Positions 42,402-51,021 are shown, counted from the stretch's first letter. The stretch: DNA of 64,000 bases from Acetothermia bacterium UBA7521 (GCA_002479455.1 DLNB01000010.1:1-64000), one strand, 5' to 3'. The notes: generated by a model from the letters alone, not told the origin. A program made the numbers and translations.

Positions 42402-42515
42402 TCACGCCCTCCCCCGCGATTCCAGCCCCAGGGCTACGCCTGAGCAGCGCACCCGGAAATGCGACGAGAGAGGAAGAGGCCCTTCGCGCACCACCACACC
42501 ATGACGTTGTGCCAT
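42402..42515 (-). CDS. Possible 37-codon leader ORF between riboswitch and antiporter
   Basis: ATG 42515 is preceded by AAGGAG at ideal spacing and opens 37 codons (MAQRHGVVVREGPL at the start), ending with TGA two bases before the antiporter ATG. The peptide has no membrane segment or known motif. Its ribosome binding site AAGGAGTC is complementary to GACTCC in the riboswitch. It may be a translated leader that couples riboswitch state to antiporter translation, or a chance frame. Confidence 0.3.
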   Translation of the reverse strand: MAQRHGVVVREGPLPLSSHFRVRCSGVALGLESRGRA

Positions 42516-42577
42516 GTCTGACTCCTTGGGTGCGATCGGGAGGCAAGAGAAGACCCTGCAGGGCAGGGCGATCACGG

Positions 42578-42653
42578 GACTCCTGCCGTCCCTGGATCGC
42601 GGCAGGAGTCATCAGCCCCGTGGGGGCGGTTCACGGGGGACTCCATCCCCGAG
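42578..42653 (-). promoter_or_regulatory. Fluoride riboswitch (crcB RNA motif)
   Basis: On the minus strand 42653-42600 reads as a crcB aptamer: GGGGATGGAGTCCCCC, then AACCGCCCCCACGGGGC, then GGGCTGATGACTCCTGCC. GGAGTC/GACTCC form P1, GCCCC/GGGGC the hairpin P2, and the 5' GGGG with the CCCC after GGAGT the pseudoknot, as in the Thermotoga fluoride aptamer. The 3' strand of P1 is repeated as a perfect 11-bp inverted repeat (GACTCCTGCCG with CGGCAGGAGTC, 42610-42578), an alternative hairpin that would break P1. A short CCCTG/CAGGG hairpin followed by TCTTCTCTT lies just downstream (about 42568-42545). Confidence 0.88.
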
Positions 42654-42662
42654 ATTAGGGCA

Positions 42663-42691
42663 AGTGTACCCAGCCTAGAGGAACGGCACAA
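42663..42691 (-). promoter_or_regulatory. Promoter of the fluoride-riboswitch transcript
   Basis: Minus strand TTGTGC (42691-42686), a 17-base spacer and TACACT (42668-42663). Transcription would begin near 42656, just ahead of the aptamer. Confidence 0.6.
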
Positions 42692-42743
42692 CGGGGACGG
42701 TGTCCAGGAGGAGACTACCCAGGTCTTCTCGGGATGGGGAGGG

Positions 42744-43913
42744 CTACGCTACCAGGCCGACGGACCGTTCGACTTTCCAGCCCCGCGCCGGGGCGGCGGC
42801 TAGGAACCGGTCTCCGGAGAGAGCACGCTCGATCGGGGTCGCCCCGGGTGGGATTCCTCCGCGCACGGCATGGGCCAGCACGATCGCGGCGTGCCACCCG
42901 GTGAGTTTCTCCATCGCCTGGAACCCGGTCGTGGGGTCGTGCCGGTCCACGAGGTTCACCTGGGCCTCGGCCGGGCAGCCGTCCACCGTCCCCCGCGCGC
43001 GGACGTGCATCACGCACACGTCGCGAACTTCCGGGTCGGAGAGGGAGAGGTCGAAGAGGGCGATCAGAAGATCCCGGGGCACAACGGTGACGTTGCCCAC
43101 GGGGATCGGCTCCCGGCCGAACAGCCCCAGGGTGCGGAGACTCTGGAGGAGGTGGGCGTGGCCGGGGTAGCGGAGGGTCTTGTTCTCCAAGACGCGCAGT
43201 TTCCCGGCGAACGTCCACGGCATGGTGGACAACCCCCCCGAGGTCACGAACGCCTCCAGCTTCCCCAGCGGGGGAATCTCCAGCTCTTCGAGGTCGGTGA
43301 GGGCGGGGATGGGCGTGACCTCTCCCCCGCGGAGGAAGTACGCCTCGTCCTCGTATTCGTTGACGAGCCCCTCGGCGCTGAAGAACAGGGCGTAGTTCCA
43401 CGGCGGCTTCGGGTCCTGCGGGAGGCCCCCGTCGTAGATTCGGACTTCCTCAGCTTCGTCGAGGAGGTCCATCGCCGCCAGGGCCAGCGTCACGTTCATC
43501 CCCGGTCCCATCCCGCAGTCGGGAACGAGGGCGATCCCTGCCCTCTTGGCGTCGCGGTCGAGGGCGAGCTGCTCGCGGACGATGCTTGTGTGGCCCCCGA
43601 GGTCCACCATGTGCGTCCTCGTCTCGACCGCGAGCCGGGCGAGGCCGAGGTTGAACCGGTACGAGGCGGCGGAGAGAAGTCCATCGGCCTCCGCGAGGAG
43701 CGAGGCGAGCGTCTGCGGCTGGGAGGCATCCCCCACCGCCGCGTCGGCCACACGCCGGTCGAGGAGCCGGTTCAGCCGCTCCGCCCCCGAGCGTGCGATC
43801 GCGAGGTCGCGGTCGAGGAGCGTGATCCGCTCCGCCGCGCCATGGCGGGCGAGGTCGTACGCCGCCGCCACGCCCTGCCGCCCTGCTCCGAGCACCACGT
43901 ACCGGTAGCCCAC
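42744..43913 (-). CDS. Saccharopine dehydrogenase-family oxidoreductase
   Basis: A 389-residue protein with an N-terminal Rossmann motif (YVVLGAGRQGVAAAYDLARHG), the family segment MVDLGGHTSIVREQ and the central VPDCGMGPGMNVTLA, all typical of saccharopine dehydrogenase/lysine-ketoglutarate reductase-like proteins. The exact substrate is unknown; a lysine or carboxynorspermidine-type reaction is possible. GTG 43913 has AAGGAGG at good spacing; the open frame to 44354 overlaps the previous gene and is rejected. It follows the next gene upstream by 19 bases. Confidence 0.85.
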   Translation of the reverse strand: MGYRYVVLGAGRQGVAAAYDLARHGAAERITLLDRDLAIARSGAERLNRLLDRRVADAAVGDASQPQTLASLLAEADGLLSAASYRFNLGLARLAVETRTHMVDLGGHTSIVREQLALDRDAKRAGIALVPDCGMGPGMNVTLALAAMDLLDEAEEVRIYDGGLPQDPKPPWNYALFFSAEGLVNEYEDEAYFLRGGEVTPIPALTDLEELEIPPLGKLEAFVTSGGLSTMPWTFAGKLRVLENKTLRYPGHAHLLQSLRTLGLFGREPIPVGNVTVVPRDLLIALFDLSLSDPEVRDVCVMHVRARGTVDGCPAEAQVNLVDRHDPTTGFQAMEKLTGWHAAIVLAHAVRGGIPPGATPIERALSGDRFLAAAPARGWKVERSVGLVA

Positions 43914-43932
43914 TGAGACCTCCTTCAGATCC

Positions 43933-44847
43933 TCAGCTCTGCGTTCCGATGATCCGACCCAGCTCGCGTCTGAGCCAGCCCTGGAGGGGCCCGGCCACCT
44001 GGATCGCGCCCTCCCACGCCGGGTTCTCGAAGAACTCCTCGTAGCGGCACACCGTGACCTCAGCGAGCGACCGGGGCCGGTGGGCGAGAGGATACCGGTC
44101 GTGGAGGTGGAGGGGGTAGTTCGCCAGGGGCGGGAGTTCCCCGATCTCTTCTCGATCGAGCGCGGAGAGAACCACCCCCGCGAGCACGGCCTGGTGAGCG
44201 AAGACCGCGTAGCGGCCATCTGCACGGTAGAGCTCCACCAGTCGAGGGTTTTGGTACAAGCGTTGGAATGTCGTTGCCCACTGGCCGAGTACCCCACGAC
44301 CAGGAGCCACCACGAGGAGCCCGGCGTTGAAGTAGGGCCGGATCGCGATCTCATCCACAGACGACTTCATCGGGAACAAGCAATCTGCAGGGACGGCGCA
44401 CGCGCGGTAGATGAGGTTCCAGAACGGCGTCACCGGATCGGACAGGCGTGAGCCGATGAGCGCCAGATCCACGGGGCGGGCAGCGAACGCTTTCCCGGGC
44501 GGGAGGGCGAGCTCGTTCGGTTCCCGGAGGACGAGGGCGCCTGCGTCCATCCACACGAGCGTTTCTCCTCCAGCGGCGCGGGGCTCGGCGGCGCCGGCAG
44601 CAAGGGCCTTCGCCCCGAACAGGAACGCGGCCACAGCTGGGCTGGCGTCGAACGGAACGACCTCAGCCCCGGTGGCCTTCAGCCCGTTCTGGACGCCCTT
44701 CGGCAGGGGCGTCGCACATGGAACCATGATCCAGATCGGGCTCTCTGCGAACCTCCCCGCGAATGCGCGGATGCTCCGGGCGAGGAGAAGCGCCCGCCGT
44801 CCGGCAGGAGCATCCTCGGCAAGACACGCGAACACGAAACCCGCCAA
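43933..44847 (-). CDS. Hypothetical protein, possible glycosyltransferase fold
   Basis: A 304-residue protein. VWMDAGALVLREP near residue 100 and the later PYFNAGLLVVAPGRGVLGQW resemble the acidic-metal and FNAG segments of GT8-like nucleotide-sugar transferases, but without a clean DxD, so this is a weak assignment. TTG 44847 follows a G-rich Shine-Dalgarno (GGGAGGGGGGG). Its 3' neighbour is the saccharopine-dehydrogenase-like gene. Confidence 0.5.
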   Translation of the reverse strand: MAGFVFACLAEDAPAGRRALLLARSIRAFAGRFAESPIWIMVPCATPLPKGVQNGLKATGAEVVPFDASPAVAAFLFGAKALAAGAAEPRAAGGETLVWMDAGALVLREPNELALPPGKAFAARPVDLALIGSRLSDPVTPFWNLIYRACAVPADCLFPMKSSVDEIAIRPYFNAGLLVVAPGRGVLGQWATTFQRLYQNPRLVELYRADGRYAVFAHQAVLAGVVLSALDREEIGELPPLANYPLHLHDRYPLAHRPRSLAEVTVCRYEEFFENPAWEGAIQVAGPLQGWLRRELGRIIGTQS

Positions 44848-45248
44848 CTTCCCCCCCTCCCTGGGTTACCTGAACCCTGGCGCGTACGAGAGCATACACC
44901 GTAGCGCTTTCTCCCACCCACATGAGGTCTGCTTTCAAGATTGGTACGGCTTTTACCGACCCGGTTGCCCTTGTATGAGCACGCATGCCCCATTAGCGGG
45001 GCAGGAGTAGGGGGGATGCTCAGAACACTATCCTGCTGAGCGTAGCCACCAGGACGAGAAGTCGGCCGATGCTAGGACAACGCGTGGGAGATGACGCCTT
45101 ACCCCACGCCAGCTTCGGGATCGGATCATCGGCGCGCAGCATTGCAGACCCGTGAGGTTTGGTCTTGTGGGACGGGATCAGGTGATCGAGTCCCGGACCT
45201 CATCGTTGTACGGGGAGCGGGAACCCACGTGCCCCGCCGATCTCAACC
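44848..45248. other. Gene-poor stretch with small inverted repeats
   Basis: About 400 bases without a convincing gene. TGCCCC-5 nt-CGGGGCA lies near 44987-45004 and GCTCAG...CTGAGC near 45017-45040. The minus-strand open frame here has no coding character and no recognisable homology. I see no tRNA or known riboswitch. Confidence 0.4.
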
Positions 45249-45276
45249 GCTGACCCGTCCCTAAGGGCGGGTCAGC
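45249..45276 (-). terminator. Terminator hairpin at the end of the cDPG operon
   Basis: GCTGACCCG (45249-45257) and CGGGTCAGC (45268-45276) form a perfect 9-bp stem that includes the stop codon region of the mutase-like gene (stop TAG at 45263-45261). On the minus strand it is followed by GCGGTTGAGA, so the T-run is weak. Confidence 0.55.
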
Positions 45277-46817
45277 ACCTGCCTGCCGTCCCCCTCCACC
45301 AACGCCTTGTAGGCGACCTGCGTCTTGCCCGCGTAGTCCCCGCCACGGTCGAGAGCGAATCCACGACCGATAAGCGTCACCACCTGGCCCGAACCCGTGC
45401 GGGCCATTTCCTGCCCCACGCGTCGCAGAAGCTCCGGTGCTGTGCCGGGAACCGTGCTGCGCCCGTCGGTGATCAGGTGAACGTACGCCGGAACGTTCTC
45501 ACGATGCGCAAGCTTCAGCAGTTGAAGGACGTACTCCACTGAGCCGTGTGAGCTGCTTTCGGATAGGAGGCCGATAAGCTGCAGCGCACCAGTCCGGCGA
45601 CGGGTCTCATCGACTGCCTGCAGGAACGGGGGGGCTTCAGTAAAGACCCCCTTCCTCATGGCGTCCTCGATGCGCACCTCATCTTGAGCGACAACGCGCC
45701 CCGCGCCAATGTTCAGGTGCCCCGCTTCTGAGTTCCCTTTTCGTTCGGGGAGCAGCCCCACCGCCTCCCCTGATGCTTCAAGCGCTCCCCGTGGCCCTGA
45801 GGAGAGCTCGTCCCACAACGGAGTCTTGGCGAGGGCAATCGGGTTCACGTTTGCGCCGCTGGGCAACCCCCAGCCGTCGAGGATCACCAACAGAACACGG
45901 TCTGCCCTGCCATTCGCGCTGCGCAAGAGCGACCGCCCTGTCATGGCAGCCGGCTTCTCGACTCGGAGCAAGTCTAGGATGGTGGGGGCCACATCCGCCA
46001 GTGCACCTTCCTGGGCAACCGGAGGTCTCTCTCCGTCTGGGCCAACAACCAGGAACGGAACAGGATTGGTGGTGTGGCTGCTGTTGGGTGGGCCGCTTGA
46101 AGTACCCGCATCCTCAAGCAGGCCGTGGTCTGCTGTTATGACTGTCCAATAGCCAGCTCGCTCCGCTGTGTCGAGGATCTGGGCAAGGGTGCGGTCAACC
46201 GCCTCTGCACACTCGATCTTCGGTTCCAGGGAGGCGGCGTGGCCCAGAATGTCCCCTGATGCGACGTTGACAGCGGCAAACTGTGGCTTCCCCGAGGCGA
46301 TCTCGGTGGCCAGTGCTTCCGTCAACATGGGAAGGGACCGCAGCGGATCTTTCAGAAACGACGGAACTCGGCGGTCGACCTCTTTCGGGAAGGGCTCTGC
46401 ACGGCCTCCGCTCAGGAAATACGTCACGTGCGCGTACTTCTCCTCCTCTCCTACCCGGAGCTGGGCGAACCCGTGACGGCTGATCACCTCTCCCAGCGTG
46501 TTGGGTACATCCTGCGGCGCGAAGGCCGGCCGCAGGTGGCGCAGAGCCGGGTGGTAGAGGGTCAGCGGCACGAAGAAGAGAGGATCGAGCATCCGCCGTG
46601 GAAATTCCCGGAAGCTCCGGCTGGTGAGCGCTTGGGTCAATTGGATCTCGCGCTCGCCACGTCGGCAGCAGAAGATAACTGCATCGCCTGATCTGATACG
46701 CCCTACAGGTCCACGGGGATCCACGAGCACCAAGGGGGGCAGCCAGTACTCCGTTTCACCCTCGTGGAACCTTCGCTCGACGGCCTCGGCCATCAGCTCC
46801 GCCGACGGTTCAAGCAC
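45261..46817 (-). CDS. Circularly permuted cofactor-independent phosphoglycerate mutase-like enzyme
   Basis: About 518 residues with all alkaline-phosphatase-superfamily iPGM elements but in swapped order. The N-terminal 300 residues match the C-terminal part of iPGM: GDAVIFCCRRGERE, EEEKYAHVTYFLSGG, GDILGHAA, ITADHG, HTTNPVPFLV, LADVAPTILDLL. After MTGRSLL comes the normal N-terminus: RVLLVILDGWG, then KGNSEAGHLNIGAGR with the phosphoserine (about residue 363), ending TQVAYKALVEGDG. All metal ligands are kept. Two substrate-site motifs diverge: the usual SxGGVHSH reads SESSSHGS and GRDTPP reads GRSTVP. The start is uncertain: GTG 46817 overlaps the upstream stop (GTGCTTGA), TTG 46853 and ATG 46793 are alternatives. 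It ends the operon after the cDPG-synthetase homologue. Confidence 0.85.
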   Translation of the reverse strand: MLEPSAELMAEAVERRFHEGETEYWLPPLVLVDPRGPVGRIRSGDAVIFCCRRGEREIQLTQALTSRSFREFPRRMLDPLFFVPLTLYHPALRHLRPAFAPQDVPNTLGEVISRHGFAQLRVGEEEKYAHVTYFLSGGRAEPFPKEVDRRVPSFLKDPLRSLPMLTEALATEIASGKPQFAAVNVASGDILGHAASLEPKIECAEAVDRTLAQILDTAERAGYWTVITADHGLLEDAGTSSGPPNSSHTTNPVPFLVVGPDGERPPVAQEGALADVAPTILDLLRVEKPAAMTGRSLLRSANGRADRVLLVILDGWGLPSGANVNPIALAKTPLWDELSSGPRGALEASGEAVGLLPERKGNSEAGHLNIGAGRVVAQDEVRIEDAMRKGVFTEAPPFLQAVDETRRRTGALQLIGLLSESSSHGSVEYVLQLLKLAHRENVPAYVHLITDGRSTVPGTAPELLRRVGQEMARTGSGQVVTLIGRGFALDRGGDYAGKTQVAYKALVEGDGRQVLTRP

Positions 46818-48168
46818 GGAACCCTCGCTTCTCCTGAACGGCTTCTTCCCCAAGTCTCACCAAACACCGGTCAAGATCAGCGATGTTGGGGGCGACGGGT
46901 TCATTGTCCACGAAGACAACCTGTCGGCCTTGATCCATCGCGGTGCGTGCTCCAACGTCCACTCCTGCTGCTTTCAGCTCGGTGAGCAGGATATCGAACT
47001 CCGGTGCCTGGGCTAGATCGCGGCGTAGTTTCTCCCTATTCGACAGGTGCGCTGATGTTCCAACGACCCGACACCGCTGGTGTTCCTCCAGATACCCGAC
47101 GAGATTGGGCAGAATCGCAGAAGGTGCGGTCACAGCAAGGAACACGCGCGCTCCCTCGACGACCCTCTCGGGACGCGGCCTGAATACCGTGCGGAACACC
47201 GGGATGCGTGGGTTGATCGCTCGGATCTCTGACTCCATCGCGTCCACCTTGGCTTCATCGGCCAGCGGCTGTTCGCATCCTGTGATCACGACAGCGTGGC
47301 TTCGCAGGATCCTGTAGGGACCGAAAAAGCCTCGCACGTACTCAAGTGGCTGGTGAGCTCCGACAATCAGAACCTGTCGGTTCACGCGGACCGGCGGCGA
47401 GGTCGCCCCACTGCCATCGAAGATGGCGATGTCGAGGTCGGCTTGCTCCGCGATCCGCGCCCCTTCAAGCACGTTGCTGAGAAACGGCTCTCCTCCAGCC
47501 ATCCCGCCGCCACATCGGCGGCAACCGATGACCAGAACCCGCGTCATGTAGGCGTGTCCAAAGCACCCTGAAGCAGCGTGGAAGCCCTTGTCCGCATACT
47601 GGATAAGCTCGCCTACGTCCATCTGAAGATCCTGGCCACGCAGGATCTCTGGTTCTGCAGGGCCGCCTCGACCCATGGTTACGATCCCCACGCGCCACCT
47701 ATCTTTCAGCACTCGTGCGGCATGTGCGGCGATGGCCGTCTTGCCCGTGCGCTTTCCGGTTCCTACGACGCTGAGCGAGGGGAGCGAAGTGCTCTGCAGT
47801 TTTGGGGGAGTGAACGCGAAGTCCTTGCCCACGTACCTGACGCCCATGGCAAGAAGGCGGCTCGCCATGGCGAATCGCTCGTAGTAGCCGACCACGGGCT
47901 CATCCGACAGGTCCACCGCGACCTCAGGGGAGAAGGCCTCCAGCGCTCTGTGCAAGGAGCTGAGGAGGTCTCTCTCATGAACAACGGGTACCGGGAGGGC
48001 CTGAAGGTCACTTTCGGAGCCGACCTTCTCCGTACCTCCAAGGAACACGGCCCCTACGATGGTGTAGTCCTGTGCGAGTGAGCCCAGAGCCCAGCTGACC
48101 ACTGGCAAGTAGTGCTCTCCGTCGATCAGGGCTATGGCTCGAGGTCTGTGTGATGTCTTTGCCTCCAT
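46810..48168 (-). CDS. cpgS: Cyclic 2,3-diphosphoglycerate synthetase-family protein
   Basis: A 452-residue homologue of archaeal cDPG synthetase, which uses ATP to cyclise 2,3-diphosphoglycerate (EC 6.5.1.9), a thermoprotectant and phosphate store in some methanogens. The nucleotide-binding loop VVGTGKRTGKTAIAAHAARV, GIVTMGRGGPAEPEIL and IGCRRCGGGMAGGEPFLSNV are the features I used. Bacterial homologues are often annotated this way without proof of activity. ATG 48168 has AAGGAG; the ABC ATPase gene ends ten bases upstream and the mutase-like gene overlaps its end. Neighbour enzymes on phosphoglycerate chemistry support a role near 2,3-bisphosphoglycerate. Confidence 0.8.
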   Translation of the reverse strand: MEAKTSHRPRAIALIDGEHYLPVVSWALGSLAQDYTIVGAVFLGGTEKVGSESDLQALPVPVVHERDLLSSLHRALEAFSPEVAVDLSDEPVVGYYERFAMASRLLAMGVRYVGKDFAFTPPKLQSTSLPSLSVVGTGKRTGKTAIAAHAARVLKDRWRVGIVTMGRGGPAEPEILRGQDLQMDVGELIQYADKGFHAASGCFGHAYMTRVLVIGCRRCGGGMAGGEPFLSNVLEGARIAEQADLDIAIFDGSGATSPPVRVNRQVLIVGAHQPLEYVRGFFGPYRILRSHAVVITGCEQPLADEAKVDAMESEIRAINPRIPVFRTVFRPRPERVVEGARVFLAVTAPSAILPNLVGYLEEHQRCRVVGTSAHLSNREKLRRDLAQAPEFDILLTELKAAGVDVGARTAMDQGRQVVFVDNEPVAPNIADLDRCLVRLGEEAVQEKRGFRA

Positions 48169-48178
48169 AGATCACTCC

Positions 48179-49249
48179 TTACGAATCGAAAAAGATCGCC
48201 CGCCGAATACTGAGACCAACCTGTCTCCCCTCGTGTAGGTCGCTGTCGGTTGAAGCGTCAGCGCGCCATTCGACCTCGTCTACGTCCACACGCACGTCGA
48301 GGCGCGTGCCGAGGAATGTCGCTCGTGTGATGGTTCCTTTCACCTCACCCTTTTCCGGAGGAAGGATCGCCACGTCTTCTGGCCTCACAAAGAGTGTTCC
48401 CTTGGCTGGGAGGGCCCGGCCTGCATGAGGTCGGACCCGACAGCGATAGCGCGTCCGTGCTGGGCCGGTTGACTCGGCCACGCCTTGTCCGGCGGACTCA
48501 TCTTGAAGCACGACGGGGACAAAGTTCGCCAACCCGATGAAGTCTGCAACGAATGGATCTCTAGGCTCTCCGTAGATCGCCATGGGAGAGTCAACCTGCA
48601 CCACGCGTCCACGATTCATGACAACCACGCGGTCAGATAGCACCATAGCCTCAGCCTGATCGTGCGTCACGTAGACCATGGTTACCCCGATCTGACGGTG
48701 CAGATCCATCAACTCGAACCGCATCTTCTCGCGGAGCTTGGCGTCCAGGTTGGAGAGGGGCTCGTCCAGCAGCAGGGCAACGGGCTCCATGACGAGGGAT
48801 CGGGCAAGCGCCACACGCTGTTGTTCTCCCCCCGACAGCTGTTCCGGGTAGCGCTTCTCAAGTCCTTCGAGGCCCACCAACGAGATGGTATGCTGGACTT
48901 TCTGACGTAGATCTCGCTTCGGGACCCGGCGCAACTTGAGAGGGTAGGCAACGTTGGCGAACACGTTCATGTGAGGCCATACAGCGTAGTTCTGGAACAC
49001 CATGCCCAAGTTGCGGCGCTCTGGGGGAACGTTGTCTTTCGCCGAAGAGACCACCTTGTCGCCGATCAGGATCTCACCAGAGGTCGGCCGATCGAACCCG
49101 GCGATCATCCTCAAGGTAGTGGTCTTGCCGCAGCCCGAAGGGCCGAGGAAACAGATGATCTCGCCATCGGCGATGTCCAACAGCGCATCGTTCACTGCGC
49201 GAACGCTGCCGAACAACTTGGACACGTGACGCAACGATATGCTTGCCAT
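48179..49249 (-). CDS. ABC importer ATPase (PotA/FbpC/PhnT-type)
   Basis: A 356-residue ATPase of the spermidine/iron/2-aminoethylphosphonate importer group. Walker A FLGPSGCGKTTTLRMIAG, signature LSGGEQQRVALARSL, Walker B ALLLDEPLSNLDA and VYVTHDQAEAM are intact, with a C-terminal TOBE-type domain (FVRPEDVAILPP). It is the energy subunit for the permease and binding protein encoded just before it. The start is 10 bases after the permease stop. Confidence 0.93.
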   Translation of the reverse strand: MASISLRHVSKLFGSVRAVNDALLDIADGEIICFLGPSGCGKTTTLRMIAGFDRPTSGEILIGDKVVSSAKDNVPPERRNLGMVFQNYAVWPHMNVFANVAYPLKLRRVPKRDLRQKVQHTISLVGLEGLEKRYPEQLSGGEQQRVALARSLVMEPVALLLDEPLSNLDAKLREKMRFELMDLHRQIGVTMVYVTHDQAEAMVLSDRVVVMNRGRVVQVDSPMAIYGEPRDPFVADFIGLANFVPVVLQDESAGQGVAESTGPARTRYRCRVRPHAGRALPAKGTLFVRPEDVAILPPEKGEVKGTITRATFLGTRLDVRVDVDEVEWRADASTDSDLHEGRQVGLSIRRAIFFDS

Positions 49250-49259
49250 GGCTCCCTCC

Positions 49260-50981
49260 TCAGGCAGCAGTAGTACGCGCCCCTACGATCTTCCTCATGA
49301 CCATGTTCGTCACCAGGATGACCACGACCAACACCGCTGCCAACGCAGAGGCGATATGGAAATAGCCCGCATCCTGGAGGTCGAACAGCGCAACGCCGAT
49401 CGTCGGCGTGTAGGGACCGTAGAGCAAGATGGACATCGTCAGCTCCCGCAACGTCGGAGCGAATACCAGCAGCCAACCCGCGGTCAAACCCGGGCGAATC
49501 AACGGGAACACGACATCCCGGAGCGTTCGGAACAGCCCGGCCCCGGAGATGCGGGCAGCCTCTTCCATAGAAGGATGCACTTGAACAAGTGATGCGGCGA
49601 TGTTTCGATACGCGTAGAACGTATAGTGGGCCAGGTACGCGACGATCAGGATGCCAAAGGTGTTGTACAGGTTCACACCGTAGCGGCCCGACCAAGCGAG
49701 GATCATGGCAAGAGCGAGAACCGTTCCTGGGATGGCGTTGGGGAAAGTGACCAGTGCATCGACTGCTTGTCTCCCTCGCACTTTGGCCTTGACCACGATG
49801 TAGGCGAGCGCCGCTCCCAGAAGGACAGCTGCCGTGGCGGAAGCGACCGCCAGGATCAGGCTGTTGAGGATAGCGGTTCTAGTCAGAGGAAACTCGAATA
49901 GAATGTACTGGTAGTTGCGGAGGGTAAGGTTGCTCGCCTGTAACGGGAGCCCCCAAGCCTTGAGGAACGAAGTGATGAAGAGCGCCACAATCGGGGACAT
50001 CGTGGTCAACGCCATGAACAGATGCACTACAGCGGCGAGGGGATAGCGGAAGCGGCCCAGCTCTACACGGGTCGGTCGGACGCTCTTGCCGGAGATGATG
50101 GCCGCACCGTGCTGCCGCCGGAGGATCCACCGGTTGCCGAGGATGAGCAATCCCGCCAGAGCCAAGAGCACCACAGATAGGGACGTGGCCAGCTGGATGC
50201 CCGCCATGTCGCCTTGGAGGACATAGGCGTAGATGCGCGTTGTCAGGACGTAGATGCGAGCGCGCATTCCGAGAAGAGCGGGGACGCCGAAGTTGGAGGC
50301 TGTGTAGAGGAAGGCCAACATCATCCCTGCGGCGATGCTGGGGATAACCAATGGGACTGTGATATCTCGGGCAACACGGGCAGATCGCGCCCCGCAGATA
50401 CGAGCTGCCTCCTCCAGAGAGGGGTTCATCCGCTCCAGAGCTCCACGAACAGCGAGGAAGACAAACGGGAAGGTGTAGAACCCCATGACCATCACCATCC
50501 CGCCGAAGCTGTAGATGTTGAAGAGAGGTGTTCGTGTCCCCATGAGCGACATCCACAGTTGGTTGATGTACCCCGCTCTTGGGGCGAGCAGTTGTGTCCA
50601 CGCCATCGCGCCGATAAGCGGCGGCAGCATGTACGGGAGCAGGCAGACGATTTCCAGGAAGCGGCGTCCTGGGAGATCGGTTCGGGCAACCAGCCACGCC
50701 AGGGGGACACCCAACGCTGCCGCGACAATCATGCTCCAGAACCCAAGAACCAGAGTGTCCCAGATGGGTTGGTAGTTGCGCGTTGCCGAGAAGACGTCGA
50801 TGTAGTTGCCGAGAGACAGCGCTCCATCGCGGATCAGGCTTCGGTAGAACAACGCCACCAGCGGAAGGGCGACGGCGAGGAGCAGCACCGCAATGGCTAT
50901 CGCGCCACATGCTCGCGCCGTCAGATTGGGTCCCCAGAAACCGCCCGTTCGTAGGGTGCTCCCAGGTGTTGGTCTCTGCAT
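49260..50981 (-). CDS. Fused ABC importer permease (FbpB/AfuB-type)
   Basis: A 573-residue protein in which two permease domains are joined, giving about 12 membrane helices. Each half contains an EAA loop: NPSLEEAARICGARSARVAR in the first and HPSMEEAARISGAGLFRTLR in the second. This fused form is typical of the FbpB/AfuB and PhnU/V-like families. ATG 50981 follows GGGAGG. A strong hairpin precedes it (51022-51050), which should reduce its expression relative to the binding protein. Confidence 0.92.
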   Translation of the reverse strand: MQRPTPGSTLRTGGFWGPNLTARACGAIAIAVLLLAVALPLVALFYRSLIRDGALSLGNYIDVFSATRNYQPIWDTLVLGFWSMIVAAALGVPLAWLVARTDLPGRRFLEIVCLLPYMLPPLIGAMAWTQLLAPRAGYINQLWMSLMGTRTPLFNIYSFGGMVMVMGFYTFPFVFLAVRGALERMNPSLEEAARICGARSARVARDITVPLVIPSIAAGMMLAFLYTASNFGVPALLGMRARIYVLTTRIYAYVLQGDMAGIQLATSLSVVLLALAGLLILGNRWILRRQHGAAIISGKSVRPTRVELGRFRYPLAAVVHLFMALTTMSPIVALFITSFLKAWGLPLQASNLTLRNYQYILFEFPLTRTAILNSLILAVASATAAVLLGAALAYIVVKAKVRGRQAVDALVTFPNAIPGTVLALAMILAWSGRYGVNLYNTFGILIVAYLAHYTFYAYRNIAASLVQVHPSMEEAARISGAGLFRTLRDVVFPLIRPGLTAGWLLVFAPTLRELTMSILLYGPYTPTIGVALFDLQDAGYFHIASALAAVLVVVILVTNMVMRKIVGARTTAA

Positions 50982-51021
50982 GCCACGTCCTCCCATTTCG
51001 GCCAGCGCGCCTGATGTAGAA

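Noticed and set aside
43914..44354. N-terminal extension of the saccharopine-dehydrogenase-like protein
   Set aside because: The extension overlaps the neighbouring gene in another frame, whereas GTG 43913 has a clear AAGGAGG and directly precedes the Rossmann motif.
44679..45004. Minus-strand open frame that could be a transposase remnant
   Set aside because: No IS motif, no terminal repeats and mostly overlapped by another gene; low-complexity basic sequence.
44848..45248. Riboswitch or tRNA in the gene-poor stretch
   Set aside because: Only short hairpins are seen; no cloverleaf and no match to riboswitch cores I can recognise.
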